Below, one piece after another: positions 23,420 through 32,300 of a DNA stretch of 37,444 bases. Position numbers and translations under genes: made by a program. Position 1 is the first letter of the stretch. Each line of letters begins with the position of its first letter. The stretch spans positions 1 through 37,444 of the forward strand of contig CAITUP010000051.1 of the NCBI GenBank assembly GCA_903895595.1, written 5' to 3'. The notes under the pieces are model-generated. The model saw only the letters and a list, made by a program, of their open reading frames with translations. It was not told the DNA's origin and made no database searches. Origin of the DNA: an uncultured Acetobacteraceae bacterium (GTDB taxonomy: Bacteria; Pseudomonadota; Alphaproteobacteria; Acetobacterales; Acetobacteraceae).

Positions 23420-24247
23420 TCAGCTCGCCAGTGCCAGCAGGCCGTAACCGGTGGTCAGCGGCGCGGTGTAGTTACGGTGGACGCGCTTGACCGTCGGTCC
23501 CATCGCGGCGCGCATCGCGAGCCACATGATCATCTCCACGCCCTCGGTGCCGCCGCGCTCCATATATTCCGTCAGCGACAGGGACGCGAGCTGTTCCGGA
23601 TCGGATTCCAGCAGGTCCATGAACTCATTGTCCCAGGCTTGGTTTTTCTGCCCGAACTGCTTGCCGTGCAATTGGTGCGTCAGGCCGCCGGTGCCGAACA
23701 CCACCACTTTCTTGTCCTTCGGGAACGACTCCACCGCGCGCCTGATCGCCGTGCCCAGCTTGAACAGCCGGCGGGCCGAGGGGACCGGGTGCTGAATGAC
23801 GTTGACCGCGAGCGGCACGACGGGGATTTTCCAATCGGTGTCGGTCAGCATCGGCAGGAACGACAGCACGCCGTGATCGACGGACATTTCCTGGCAGATG
23901 GTGGGATCGAACTCATCGTCCACCAGTGACCGAGCGAGATGCCAGCCGAATTCCGGATCGCCGGGCAGATCGGGCAGCGGGCGCTTGCCCCAGCCCTCAT
24001 CGGCCTGCTTGTGAACCGCACCGACGCCCAGGGCGAAGGTCGGCCAAGCGTCGAAGAAGAAGCGGTTGACGTGATCGTTGTAGATAATCACGAACAAATC
24101 CGGCTTGATTTCGTCCAGCCAAGCGCGCGCCGGCTCGTAGCCGGTGAACAGCGGCTCCCACATCGGGTCCTTCTGCAGGCCTTTGTCGTAGGCATTGCCG
24201 ATGGTGGGCGCGTGCGAGCTGCCGATGCCGCCAATGATGGTTGCCAT
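23420..24247 (-). CDS. ligB: Class III extradiol dioxygenase, LigB-type catalytic subunit
   Basis: 275 aa, the size of protocatechuate 4,5-dioxygenase beta chain. The Fe(II) ligands of LigB match His12 (GSSHAPTIG), His59 (NDHVN) and a glutamate in GTEGVEMIMW (235 or 238). The catalytic base is His191 in GTGGLTHQLHG. It opens the ring of a catechol-type acid such as protocatechuate or gallate. It needs the alpha chain encoded 3 bp upstream. The substrate could also be another hydroxylated aromatic acid, since only the family is certain. It is followed with no gap by sufE. Confidence 0.85.
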   Translation of the reverse strand: MATIIGGIGSSHAPTIGNAYDKGLQKDPMWEPLFTGYEPARAWLDEIKPDLFVIIYNDHVNRFFFDAWPTFALGVGAVHKQADEGWGKRPLPDLPGDPEFGWHLARSLVDDEFDPTICQEMSVDHGVLSFLPMLTDTDWKIPVVPLAVNVIQHPVPSARRLFKLGTAIRRAVESFPKDKKVVVFGTGGLTHQLHGKQFGQKNQAWDNEFMDLLESDPEQLASLSLTEYMERGGTEGVEMIMWLAMRAAMGPTVKRVHRNYTAPLTTGYGLLALAS

Positions 24248-24250
24248 GTC

Positions 24251-24550
24251 TCAGACCCTCCCCGCGGTGTGGTTGCCGATGACCGGCAGCGGATGGCCTG
24301 TGCTGCCGCCGATTTTGATGATGACGTAGATGGAGGCGCCCGCGTCCATCATGCCCTTCCAGTCGCGGTCATGCACCAACTGCCGTTCGGCGTCCGTCAT
24401 ACCGAAGGATCGCATGAACGCGTCCTCATCCGCTTTGAAGCGGTCGCGGTTAGCCGGCTCGGTCAGAGACGCCGCCATCTTGTTGATTCGGAAGCCCTGG
24501 GCGGAGCGCTCGCCGGTAAACAGCAGCGCGCCGGAGACGATGTCGTTCAT
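24251..24550 (-). CDS. ligA: Extradiol dioxygenase alpha chain, LigA-type
   Basis: 99 aa. The small helical subunit of protocatechuate 4,5-dioxygenase is recognised from RINKMAASLTEPANRDRFKADE and GMTDAERQLVHDRDWKGMMDAG-like text, given here in part. It caps the active site of the LigB subunit. The ATG at 24550 has GGGAGG at 8 nt, a strong ribosome binding site, so it is probably the first gene of the ligA-ligB-sufE operon. The REP-like pair lies upstream, between it and the monooxygenase gene. Confidence 0.85.
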   Translation of the reverse strand: MNDIVSGALLFTGERSAQGFRINKMAASLTEPANRDRFKADEDAFMRSFGMTDAERQLVHDRDWKGMMDAGASIYVIIKIGGSTGHPLPVIGNHTAGRV

Positions 24551-24573
24551 GGTGTGGCCCTCCCCTGCAATCC

Positions 24574-24598
24574 GTCATGGTCGGGCTTGACCCAACCA
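24574..24598 (+). repeat. REP-like palindromic element, copy 1
   Basis: Head CGTCATGGTC, then a hairpin GTCGGG-CTTG-ACCCAAC. It has one change from the copies at 24675 (inverted) and 37368. It lies between the ligA-type and monooxygenase genes, both on the minus strand. Confidence 0.75.
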
Positions 24599-24674
24599 TC
24601 TCCCGCGACCTTTAGCACCGGGGCGCGGCGAAGCGAAACCGAGTTGGGGTGTCGGCGGCTCATTCGCCTGAGGC

Positions 24675-24699
24675 GGTCGGGTCAAGCCCGACCATGACG
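24675..24699 (-). repeat. REP-like palindromic element, copy 2 (inverted)
   Basis: Its reverse complement begins CGTCATGGTCGGG and ends in GACCCGACC, identical to the copy at 37368. With copy 1 it forms an inverted pair about 126 bp long, like a bacterial interspersed mosaic element. The 76 bp between them (24599-24674) hold no gene. Confidence 0.75.
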
Positions 24700-24719
24700 A
24701 TGCGGGTCCGGCCTGCCGC

Positions 24720-26360
24720 CTACCGCGACATCGCAAACCCCTCGTACCCATTCGCCGCCACCGCGTCGCAGCGCTTCTTGTATCCCGCGAACCCGCCGAC
24801 ATACGGCATGAACACCCGCGGCTTGCCCGGAATGTTGGAACCCAGGTACCAGGAGTTCGCCAACGGGTACAACGTGCTATCCGCCACATCGTTCACATGC
24901 TGCACCCAATCGCGCTCGGCTTCCGGCGTCGGCTCGATCCGGGTCATGCCGCGGTCTCGCATTGTGGCGAGGCAGTCGCCGATCCAGTCCATGTGCTGCT
25001 CGATCGCGATGATCATCTGCGTCTTCACCGACGGACTGCCGGGGCCGGTGATCGTGAACATGTTCGGGTAGCCCGCGACCATCAGACCGAGATACGTCGT
25101 CGGCCCGTTGTCCCATTTATCCGCCAGCGAGGGGCCGTTGCCGACGCGGATGTCGATTTCCTTCAACGCGCCCGTCATCGCGTCGAACCCGGTCGCGAAG
25201 ACGATGGCATCGAGTTCGTATTCGCCATCCGCTGTCCGCACGCCGTTTTCCGTGATTTCCTGGATCGGCGCGCTGCGCACATCGACCAGCGTGACGTTGT
25301 CGCGGTTGTATGCCTCGTAATAATTCGTATCCAGGCACAGGCGTTTCGTGCCGATCGGATGATCCTTCGGCGCCAGCAATTCCGCGACCTTTTGGTCTTT
25401 CACGATCGAGCGGATTTTGTTCCGCACAAATTCCGACGCGGTGTCGTTGGCTTCCTTGTTCAGCAGCAGGTCGGTGTAGGAGTAAAGAAAACTGATGCTG
25501 CCGCCCTCGGCCCATTTGGCTTCGTACTGGGCCTCGCGCTCCTCGGCCGTGACGTCCAGAGCCTTTTTCGTCGGCGGCGGGAAGCCGGCGATGCCGAATG
25601 GGGTTTCGAAGGCCGCCGCGCGCCGTTCCGGGTATTGCGATTTGTGCCGAGCCTCGATGGCAGGATCCATGGGGGCGTTGCGAGCGGGGAGGCTGAAATT
25701 CGCGGTGCGCTGGAATACGTGCAGGTGCTTCGCCTGCTGCGCGATCAGCGGGATCATCTGCACACCGGACGATCCAGTGCCGATCACGCCGACCCGCAAG
25801 CCGGTGAAATCCACACCCTCCTGAGGATACAGGCCGGAGTGGTACCACCTGCCCTTGAACCGCTCGATCCCCTTGAAGTCCGGCACGCGCGGCGTCGAAA
25901 GGTTGCCGGTCGCCATGATGCAGAACGGGGCCGTGACGACGTCGCCCTTGTCGGTGCGGACGGTCCAGACGTTCTGGCCGGGATCGAAGCTCGCCGACTG
26001 AACGCGTGTATCGAACTGGATGTCGCGGCGCAGATCGAACCGATCGGCGACATGGTTGATGTAGCGCAGCAGCTCCGGCTGGGTGCCGTAACGCTCCGGC
26101 CAATGCCATTCCTGCTGTAGGTCGTCGTCGAAGGCATAGGAGTATTCCATGCTTTCCACGTCGCAGCGCGCGCCGGGATAGCGGTTCCAGAACCAGGTGC
26201 CGCCGACGCCGCTACCAGCTTCGAACGCGCGTGCCGTCAGGCCCATTTTCCGCAGGCGGTACAGCGCATACAGACCGCCGAGGCCGCCGCCGACGACGAT
26301 GGCGTCGTAATCGGTTTTCCGCAGGCGCGCGGCGGCGGGGCGTTCCATGACTTCGGACAT
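24720..26360 (-). CDS. Flavin-containing (Baeyer-Villiger-type) monooxygenase
   Basis: 546 aa, the size of type I Baeyer-Villiger monooxygenases. The FAD motif VVGGGLGGLYALYRLRKMG starts near residue 21, and VGGTWFWNRYPGARCD follows. A second dinucleotide motif GTGSSG binds NADPH. The fingerprint FxGxxxHxxxW(P/D) appears as FKGRWYHSGLYP with Tyr in place of Trp, at about residues 166-177. It should insert oxygen next to a ketone, making an ester or lactone, with NADPH and O2. AAGGAA lies about 7 nt before the ATG at 26360. Placed upstream of ring-cleavage genes, it may help degrade an alicyclic or aryl ketone. The changed fingerprint residue leaves ester-forming ability less certain. Confidence 0.88.
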   Translation of the reverse strand: MSEVMERPAAARLRKTDYDAIVVGGGLGGLYALYRLRKMGLTARAFEAGSGVGGTWFWNRYPGARCDVESMEYSYAFDDDLQQEWHWPERYGTQPELLRYINHVADRFDLRRDIQFDTRVQSASFDPGQNVWTVRTDKGDVVTAPFCIMATGNLSTPRVPDFKGIERFKGRWYHSGLYPQEGVDFTGLRVGVIGTGSSGVQMIPLIAQQAKHLHVFQRTANFSLPARNAPMDPAIEARHKSQYPERRAAAFETPFGIAGFPPPTKKALDVTAEEREAQYEAKWAEGGSISFLYSYTDLLLNKEANDTASEFVRNKIRSIVKDQKVAELLAPKDHPIGTKRLCLDTNYYEAYNRDNVTLVDVRSAPIQEITENGVRTADGEYELDAIVFATGFDAMTGALKEIDIRVGNGPSLADKWDNGPTTYLGLMVAGYPNMFTITGPGSPSVKTQMIIAIEQHMDWIGDCLATMRDRGMTRIEPTPEAERDWVQHVNDVADSTLYPLANSWYLGSNIPGKPRVFMPYVGGFAGYKKRCDAVAANGYEGFAMSR

Positions 26361-26378
26361 TGGGCGTTCCTTAATCGC

Positions 26379-26396
26379 TGGTAGGGTGGGCTACCA
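26379..26396. repeat. Small inverted repeat upstream of the monooxygenase
   Basis: TGGTAG-GGTGGG-CTACCA has perfect 6-bp arms and sits about 20 bp upstream of the monooxygenase start. It could be an operator, or the end of a dispersed palindrome, as GTAGGGTGGGC-type words recur in many proteobacterial genomes. The intergenic region 26361-26460 shows nothing else I can support. Confidence 0.4.
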
Positions 26397-26460
26397 ATGA
26401 GTAATGCACAGGCCCAGCGGTTTGCCAACCGGCGGCTGTCCCATTGCCAAGTCCTGGGTG

Positions 26461-27210
26461 TCAGACCCGAATCCGGTGCTCCACCGGCACCGACCGGCAA
26501 TCCATCTCGTATTCCAGCCCCTGCACCGGGGGACGGGCGAAATGCCAGCTTAGCCCGTGTTCGGCGGCGCCGCGGCGGACGATCTCATCGGCCAGGAACG
26601 GGTACAGGTCATGGACCGTGTAAACATGCGTGGCCGTCGTATCCCCCCAGCCCACGCCGAACGCCGCCATGCGTTCCTCCATCCGAGCCAACACGAACAC
26701 GCCTTTTTCCCGGAACGCGTCCGCGGACGTTTCCCCGAACCGGACGATGCGCTCGCGGTAACTCGCAAAACCTTCCTCGGCTTCCCCGCTGCCGGAAATG
26801 ACGAACGAACCGGTTGCTCCAGCCACCGGTCGAGCGAAGCAGAACGCGTGGAAGCTGGGTTCGGCGGGCTTGTGGAGTTCGGGGCATACGTTGCTGCGCG
26901 CCACGGGGTTCTTGTCGTCGTGCATCACCCCCCAGCGTTCCAGCGTGCCGCAATAATGGCGGTTGAACGCGATGAACCCGGCCTCGGTAAACGGCGCGGG
27001 GGACCGCAATTCGCAGGCGCAGAACGCCGTCAGCGGCACACCCTGCTCGCCCATGAATCGCTCGATGAAAGCGAACCCGTCGGCCAAAGCGAGGGGGCGG
27101 GAAAATTCCACCCGCTCGATCCGGAACCCGTCCAGCGCCTGCACGCCGCCGGAATACTGGAAGACGCCGGGCAAATAGCGATAGCCGCCGGCGGGAACGT
27201 CGATGTTCAT
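26461..27210 (-). CDS. CnbZ-like putative 2-aminomuconate-type deaminase
   Basis: 249 aa. I recognise the opening GGYRYLPGVFQYSGGV, then TAFCACELRSPAPFTEAGF, SNVCPELHKPAEPSFHAF, and THVYTVHDLYPFLADEIVRRGAA. These belong to a RidA/chorismate-lyase-like family whose characterised member, CnbZ, deaminates 2-amino-5-chloromuconate; I recall this without being able to check it. It is a cytoplasmic single-domain protein. The ATG at 27210 forms an ATGA overlap with the end of hldE. A longer frame upstream (to 27633) runs in another frame of hldE. The substrate is unknown, and coupling to an LPS gene is unexpected. It ends about 100 bp upstream of the monooxygenase, so a catabolic role remains possible. 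Confidence 0.5.
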   Translation of the reverse strand: MNIDVPAGGYRYLPGVFQYSGGVQALDGFRIERVEFSRPLALADGFAFIERFMGEQGVPLTAFCACELRSPAPFTEAGFIAFNRHYCGTLERWGVMHDDKNPVARSNVCPELHKPAEPSFHAFCFARPVAGATGSFVISGSGEAEEGFASYRERIVRFGETSADAFREKGVFVLARMEERMAAFGVGWGDTTATHVYTVHDLYPFLADEIVRRGAAEHGLSWHFARPPVQGLEYEMDCRSVPVEHRIRV

Positions 27211-28703
27211 ACCCCAACCCCCATGCGTTTGATCGTGCCGGTCGTGCTGTGGCCCTCTTCCAACGTGACCAGCTCGACCTTGCCGCCCCAGCTCATCACT
27301 TCGGCACCGCCGACCACCTGATCGACCGTGTAATCCGCGCCCTTCACCAGCACGTCGGGTTTCAGCGCGAGGATCATCTCCAGCGGCGTGTCCTCGTCGA
27401 ACAGGGTGACAAGATCGACCGACGCCATCGACGCCATCACGATCGCGCGGGCGGTTTCGCTCTGCAACGGCCGGGTCGGGCCTTTCAGGCGCTTGACCGA
27501 GGCATCGGTGTTCAGCGCCACGATCAGCCGATCGCAGGCGGCGCGGGCTTTCGCCAACAGGCGGACATGGCCGGGATGGATCAGATCGAAGCAGCCATTG
27601 GCGAACCCGACGCGCAGGCCCATGCCGTGCCACGCCTCGACCTGGATCATGGCTTGCTCCAGCGTGGCGACCTTGCTGTCGGTCGCGGCCAAATCGCGCA
27701 TGTGCAGCGCGCCCAACAGCTCCTGCCGCGTCACGGTGGCGGTGCCCTGCTTGCCCACGGAAATCCCGGCGGTGACATTGGCCAACCGAGCCGCATCGGG
27801 CAGCGACGCCCCGGACCCGAGCGCGACCGCCAAGGCGGCAACGAGCGTGTCCCCTGCGCCGGATACGTCGGCGACTTCCCGCGCTCGGGTCGGGAAATGC
27901 AGCGCCTCTTGGTCTCGCTGCACCAGGGTCAGCCCTTTGGCCGACCGCGTCACCAGTACCGCCTCCCCTTCCGTCGCCGCCAGCGCCGCTCGGCCGGCGC
28001 GGTCGGCCTCCGAATCGTGATCGGCCTCGATCCGGGTCGCGGCCCGCACCTCATGCTCGTTCGGAGTCAGAATCGTGGCACCGCGATACGCTCGGAAATC
28101 CGGCCGCTTGGGGTCGGCGATCAGCGTTTTGCCCGACCGCGCCGCGAGCGCCAGGACCTGTTCAAGAACGCCGTCGCACAGCACGCCCTTGGCGTAATCG
28201 GACAGCACGACGATGTCGGCGCGCGGCAGGATTTGCTCGATTCGGGCCACTACGGCGGCAGCCGTTGGGGCATCGAGCGGGGCAACCGTCTCTTCGTCCA
28301 GCCGCAGAAGCTGATGGGACCCGGCCATGAACCGGGTTTTCGCGGTCGTCGGACGGCCCGGCGCCACGATCAGCGCGGATTCGGTATTGGGGGACTGCCC
28401 CAGCAGTTGCTCGATCTCGGCACCGCCATCGTCGGCCCCGACGACACCAACCAGGATGGCATGGCCGCCCAAGGTCGCCACATTCAATGCCACGTTCGCC
28501 GCCCCGCCGAGGGTCGAACGCCGAGCATCCGGCCGCAGGATAGGGATCGGCGCTTCCGGCGACAGGCGGGACACCGCACCGACGACATAGCGGTCCAGAA
28601 TGACATCCCCGACGATCAGCACCCGCGCGGCCCCAAAATGGCGCACGGTCGCCGCCAGCGCCGTATCAACGTGCGGTTGTGATATCGAGGCGTTATCCGT
28701 CAT
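27207..28703 (-). CDS. hldE: Bifunctional heptose 7-phosphate kinase / heptose 1-phosphate adenylyltransferase
   Basis: 498 aa, the normal two-domain HldE length. Residues 1 to about 330 form a PfkB-type kinase (VGDVILDRYVVG, GGAANVALN, closing ADVSGAGDT). Residues about 350-498 form the nucleotidyltransferase (GFANGCFDLIHPGHVRLL, then KGADYT). It phosphorylates D-glycero-D-manno-heptose 7-phosphate at C1, and its second domain later makes ADP-heptose for LPS core and glycans. The ATG at 28703 is fixed by the family N-terminus; the open frame continues upstream without a domain. It overlaps the CnbZ-like gene by ATGA. The large protein downstream on the other strand carries a heptosyltransferase domain that could use its product. 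Confidence 0.93.
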   Translation of the reverse strand: MTDNASISQPHVDTALAATVRHFGAARVLIVGDVILDRYVVGAVSRLSPEAPIPILRPDARRSTLGGAANVALNVATLGGHAILVGVVGADDGGAEIEQLLGQSPNTESALIVAPGRPTTAKTRFMAGSHQLLRLDEETVAPLDAPTAAAVVARIEQILPRADIVVLSDYAKGVLCDGVLEQVLALAARSGKTLIADPKRPDFRAYRGATILTPNEHEVRAATRIEADHDSEADRAGRAALAATEGEAVLVTRSAKGLTLVQRDQEALHFPTRAREVADVSGAGDTLVAALAVALGSGASLPDAARLANVTAGISVGKQGTATVTRQELLGALHMRDLAATDSKVATLEQAMIQVEAWHGMGLRVGFANGCFDLIHPGHVRLLAKARAACDRLIVALNTDASVKRLKGPTRPLQSETARAIVMASMASVDLVTLFDEDTPLEMILALKPDVLVKGADYTVDQVVGGAEVMSWGGKVELVTLEEGHSTTGTIKRMGVGV

Positions 28704-28837
28704 GCGCGCGGCCCGTCCGTTGTCCGGTCTGTCCGATAGCAGCCCGCGCGGCGGCCCGCATCCCCAAAAAATAAGCATGGGCCTGTTCCAATCGCCAGGC
28801 GATGCCTGTATTGAAATCCTCGTGTTGCGTTGTGGGG

Positions 28838-28858
28838 CCAGACGGCCCGCCCGTCTGG
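28838..28858 (+). promoter_or_regulatory. Leader hairpin overlapping the ribosome binding site
   Basis: CCAGACGG-CCCGC-CCGTCTGG forms a perfect 8-bp stem with a 5-nt loop. Its right arm touches the GGAGGA ribosome binding site (28857-28862) of the next gene, whose GTG start is at 28866. Folding could reduce translation, so this is a possible leader control element. It lies in the 162-bp gap between divergent hldE and the 131-aa gene. I see no other promoter that I trust there. Confidence 0.4.
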
Positions 28859-28865
28859 AGGACCC

Positions 28866-29261
28866 GTGAAGTACCTGCCACCGTTCGACTTGGTACGACG
28901 CTCCGTCGAGATATCGACCATCCGCGGGGAGTTGCGGGTCAATGTCTCCTACGACGAATTTGTCCGATTGCTGAAGAGAATGATCGTCGGCACGGATGTC
29001 GATGAGGAATGGTACCTTAAAACCTACGAGGACATCGCCAAGGCCATCCGCGACGGCCAGACCCGTTCGGCGCAGCACCACTTTGTCGAGGACGGGTATT
29101 TCGAGGGCCGGCTGCCGTTTCCCATGAAGGTCGACGAACGCTGGTACATGAATCAATACCCGGATGTCGCCGATAGCGTCCGGCGCGGAGAGATCGCCTC
29201 CGCACAGACCCATTTCGACGAAGACGGCTACCGGGAAGGACGGCTACCCTTTGGCATGTGA
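28866..29261 (+). CDS. Hypothetical protein with two WY/GYxEGRLP repeats
   Basis: 131 aa from the GTG at 28866. The C-terminal two-thirds hold two tandem units: (DEEWYLKTYEDIAKAIRDG, ending HFVEDGYFEGRLPF) and (DERWYMNQYPDVADSVRRG, ending HFDEDGYREGRLPF). I recall such units appended to glycosyltransferases and surface-polysaccharide proteins. The N-terminal 40 residues (VRRSVEISTIRGELRVNVSY) are unassigned. No signal peptide is seen. It sits 93 bp upstream of the giant glycosyltransferase on the same strand. I infer an accessory or binding role in glycan synthesis, with no known activity. Confidence 0.65.
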   Translation: MKYLPPFDLVRRSVEISTIRGELRVNVSYDEFVRLLKRMIVGTDVDEEWYLKTYEDIAKAIRDGQTRSAQHHFVEDGYFEGRLPFPMKVDERWYMNQYPDVADSVRRGEIASAQTHFDEDGYREGRLPFGM

Positions 29262-29354
29262 TCCCGTGGCTATGACCGGATCGCGACATACCGTCGCGTT
29301 CCGCCGAAACGTCTCGGTCCGGCACTGCCCGATCCGGACCGGAAAGAACAAGGC

Positions 29355-32300
29355 ATGACTCGCAAGCCCAGAAAATCGGCCAAAAAGCCGGCCGCCGGTT
29401 CGACGGAGGCCGCCCCCATCCCAGTCGCCGAACCCGCGATGGAAACGCCGTCGCTCGAGCCTGCCCCCATCATCCGGATCGAGATCGATCCTGGGGTGTC
29501 CGGCGGATTCCTGCATGGACGCTTCGACGTTCATATCCGTGGCCGGGTCGTCTCTCAGTCCCCGGCGGAGGAAATCACCCTGTTACTGGACGGCGAAGCT
29601 GTCTGCGCCGCCCAGTACGGCGATCCCGACAAAGCCGCCACAGCGACCCTGCCCGACGGAACCCACGCCAAGCAGCGCGCCTTTCATTTCACGCTCGCGT
29701 ATCTGAACAATCGCGCCGACGGGCCCTGCCATGCGGTTATCTCCGCCCGTACCGCCGACGGTCAGGTGTACGAGGAGCCTTTCGAACTCGCCATCGATCC
29801 GCAGGGCCCGGAACCGGTCGTGTTGGTCGCCGGCCCGACCCAAAGTGCGGCGACTGGACCGGGCGTGCGCCCCCCGGTGGTCGTCTACGTCGAACGCGCG
29901 ACGTTGGACGACGACGGCCAACTGCAGCTACAGGGCTGGTCGATCGCGCTGACGACTTTGGTCACGGTGCAGGTCTTCGCCGATGAGGAACGGATCTCGG
30001 CCGCGCGCCTCGGCGGTGCCCGCGACGACGTCGCATCGGTCTACCCCGCCTACCCGAATGCTCGGACCTCCGGCTTCAGCCTGACGGTGCCGTTGGGAGA
30101 AAACCTGCGGCACGCCCGCGCCATCCGGGCGCAGGCGATCGGCATGTTCGGATTTTCCCATGAAGTGACCGTCCCGCTGGAGCGTATCCCCAGCCGAGCG
30201 CCGCGGCCCGCGTCGGCGCAACCGGCGTTCAATCCCGCGCCGGCGCCGCAAAGCTCCGGCTTTGCGCTGTCTATGCAGCAACCGGTTTACCAAATCACGG
30301 CGGACTTCCGGATCGCGAGCGACCCGTTGGGCGGCGGCCTGTTCGCAAGCGGGCTCGTCGCGTCGCCACCGCCGCCACCGGAACCTGCCAAGCAGGAAGT
30401 ACATTTGTATTGCGACACCGTCTCATTGACCGAGGACGGTTACCTGATGGCCGCTGGTTGGGCGCTGAGCGCCGCCGAAGTGGCGGCGATCTATATCTAT
30501 TTGGATGGCACACTGGTCGGGGAGGCCGAATACGGCAGTGAGCGGCACGACGTCGGCCGGCAATTCGCGGATATTCCCGGTGCGGACCGTTCCGGCTTCC
30601 TGTTCGACCGACGCGTGATCGCACTGGCGGATGCCGACCATAGTGTCCGCGTGCTGGTGCGCGCGAGGGATGGTGAGGAAAAATCGGAAGACCTGCCGAT
30701 CGCCACGATCCTGCCGCCCGTGCTCGCAGCACCCGTGACCGCCGCTCCCGCCCCCCTACCCGACTCTCCGGCGCCCGACCAATTCACCTTCCAGATCGAC
30801 AGCCCGCAAATCGGCGACGACGCCATCGCCGTCTCGACGGTCACCGGCCGCCTGACGATCGAAGGCTGGGCGCTGGCCCGATCCGGCGTCGCCGGCATAG
30901 ACGTGTTTTTGGACGACCAGAGGCTGGGCGCCGCGCATTACGGCCTCGCGCGCCAGGACGTCGGTGCGGCGTTCCCGGAATGGACCGATTCGCTGCGCAG
31001 CGGCTACGCGTTCCATTGTCCTCCGCGCAGCTTGCGCGACGGCAGCCACGAAGTTCGCCTGGTCATTCGCGCGAAAAACGGCGACGAACTGCGGCGCGTC
31101 TTCTCCATTCACGTGCGAAAATCGGAAGACGAGGATACGACCGGGTCGATCCGGCGGCGCACAAGGCGTGTCGAATCCGATCTGATGGACTCGCTGCGGA
31201 CCGATCTGGCGGCGGGTGGCATACAACCTGCTTTCGGTTTATTTTTGCGGCAGGACGGACCGGTGGACAGGCTCGCCCTTGGCCGCACGCTGAACGCGTT
31301 GTTGTCCCAATCCTACCAAGACTGGCATTTGACGATCCTGTTGGCCGATGCCGGCGCGCGCGACGATGCGGCCGAAGCGCTCGCGGATTACGGCGACGAT
31401 TTGGCCGGCCGGGTATCGATGATCGACCCCGCCGACGACGCGTGGCTACAGCCATTCGCCACCGGTGCATCGTTGACCGCCCTGCTATGCCCCGGCGACG
31501 AGCTGGGCGCCGACGCGCTGGCGGAATTCGCCATGGCCTGCCTGCAACGTCCGAACGCGGACCTGATCTACGCCGACGAATCCCGCATCAGCCCGGCCAG
31601 CCACGAGCGGGAACCGTTCTACAAGCCCGATTTCTCGCCGGACCTGCTGCTGTCCACGAATTATATCGGTCGGCCCTGGGTGGTACGTCCGGCTTTGATG
31701 GAAACTCTGGCGGCGACGCCGGCCGATCTGCTTGCGAACGGCGAGTACGATCTGGTGCTGCGCGCGACCGAAGCCGCCGGCCTCGTTTACCATATCCCGA
31801 AGCTGTTGGCCGCCCGGGGCGCGGCCGACCTCGATTCCGCGGAAACCAGTGCAGCGGCGCTGCAACGGGCCGTGGCGCGCAGCCACTTTAAGGCGGAAAT
31901 CCTGCCGGCCGCGGTCGATGGCACATGGCGGGTGAAGCGAGCCGTGCCCATTCAAGGCAAGGTGTCGATCATCATCCCGACCTGCGCGGCGCATGGCTAT
32001 ATCGAAACCTGCGTGGCGACGCTGCGCAGCAAAACCGCCTACACCAACTACGAAATCATCGTCATCGACAATATTCCCGACAGCCAGATGGCCTGGAAAA
32101 TCTGGCTTCAGCAGCATGCCGACAAAATCGTCGACATGCCCAGCGCGTTCAACTGGTCGCACTTCAACAACACGGCTGTCGATGAGGCCGACGGCGAGTT
32201 CCTGCTGTTCCTGAACGACGACATCGAAATCTGGCAGGAAGACTGGCTGGACACGATGATGGAGCACGCGCAACGGCCGGAGGTCGGTCTGGTCGGGCCG

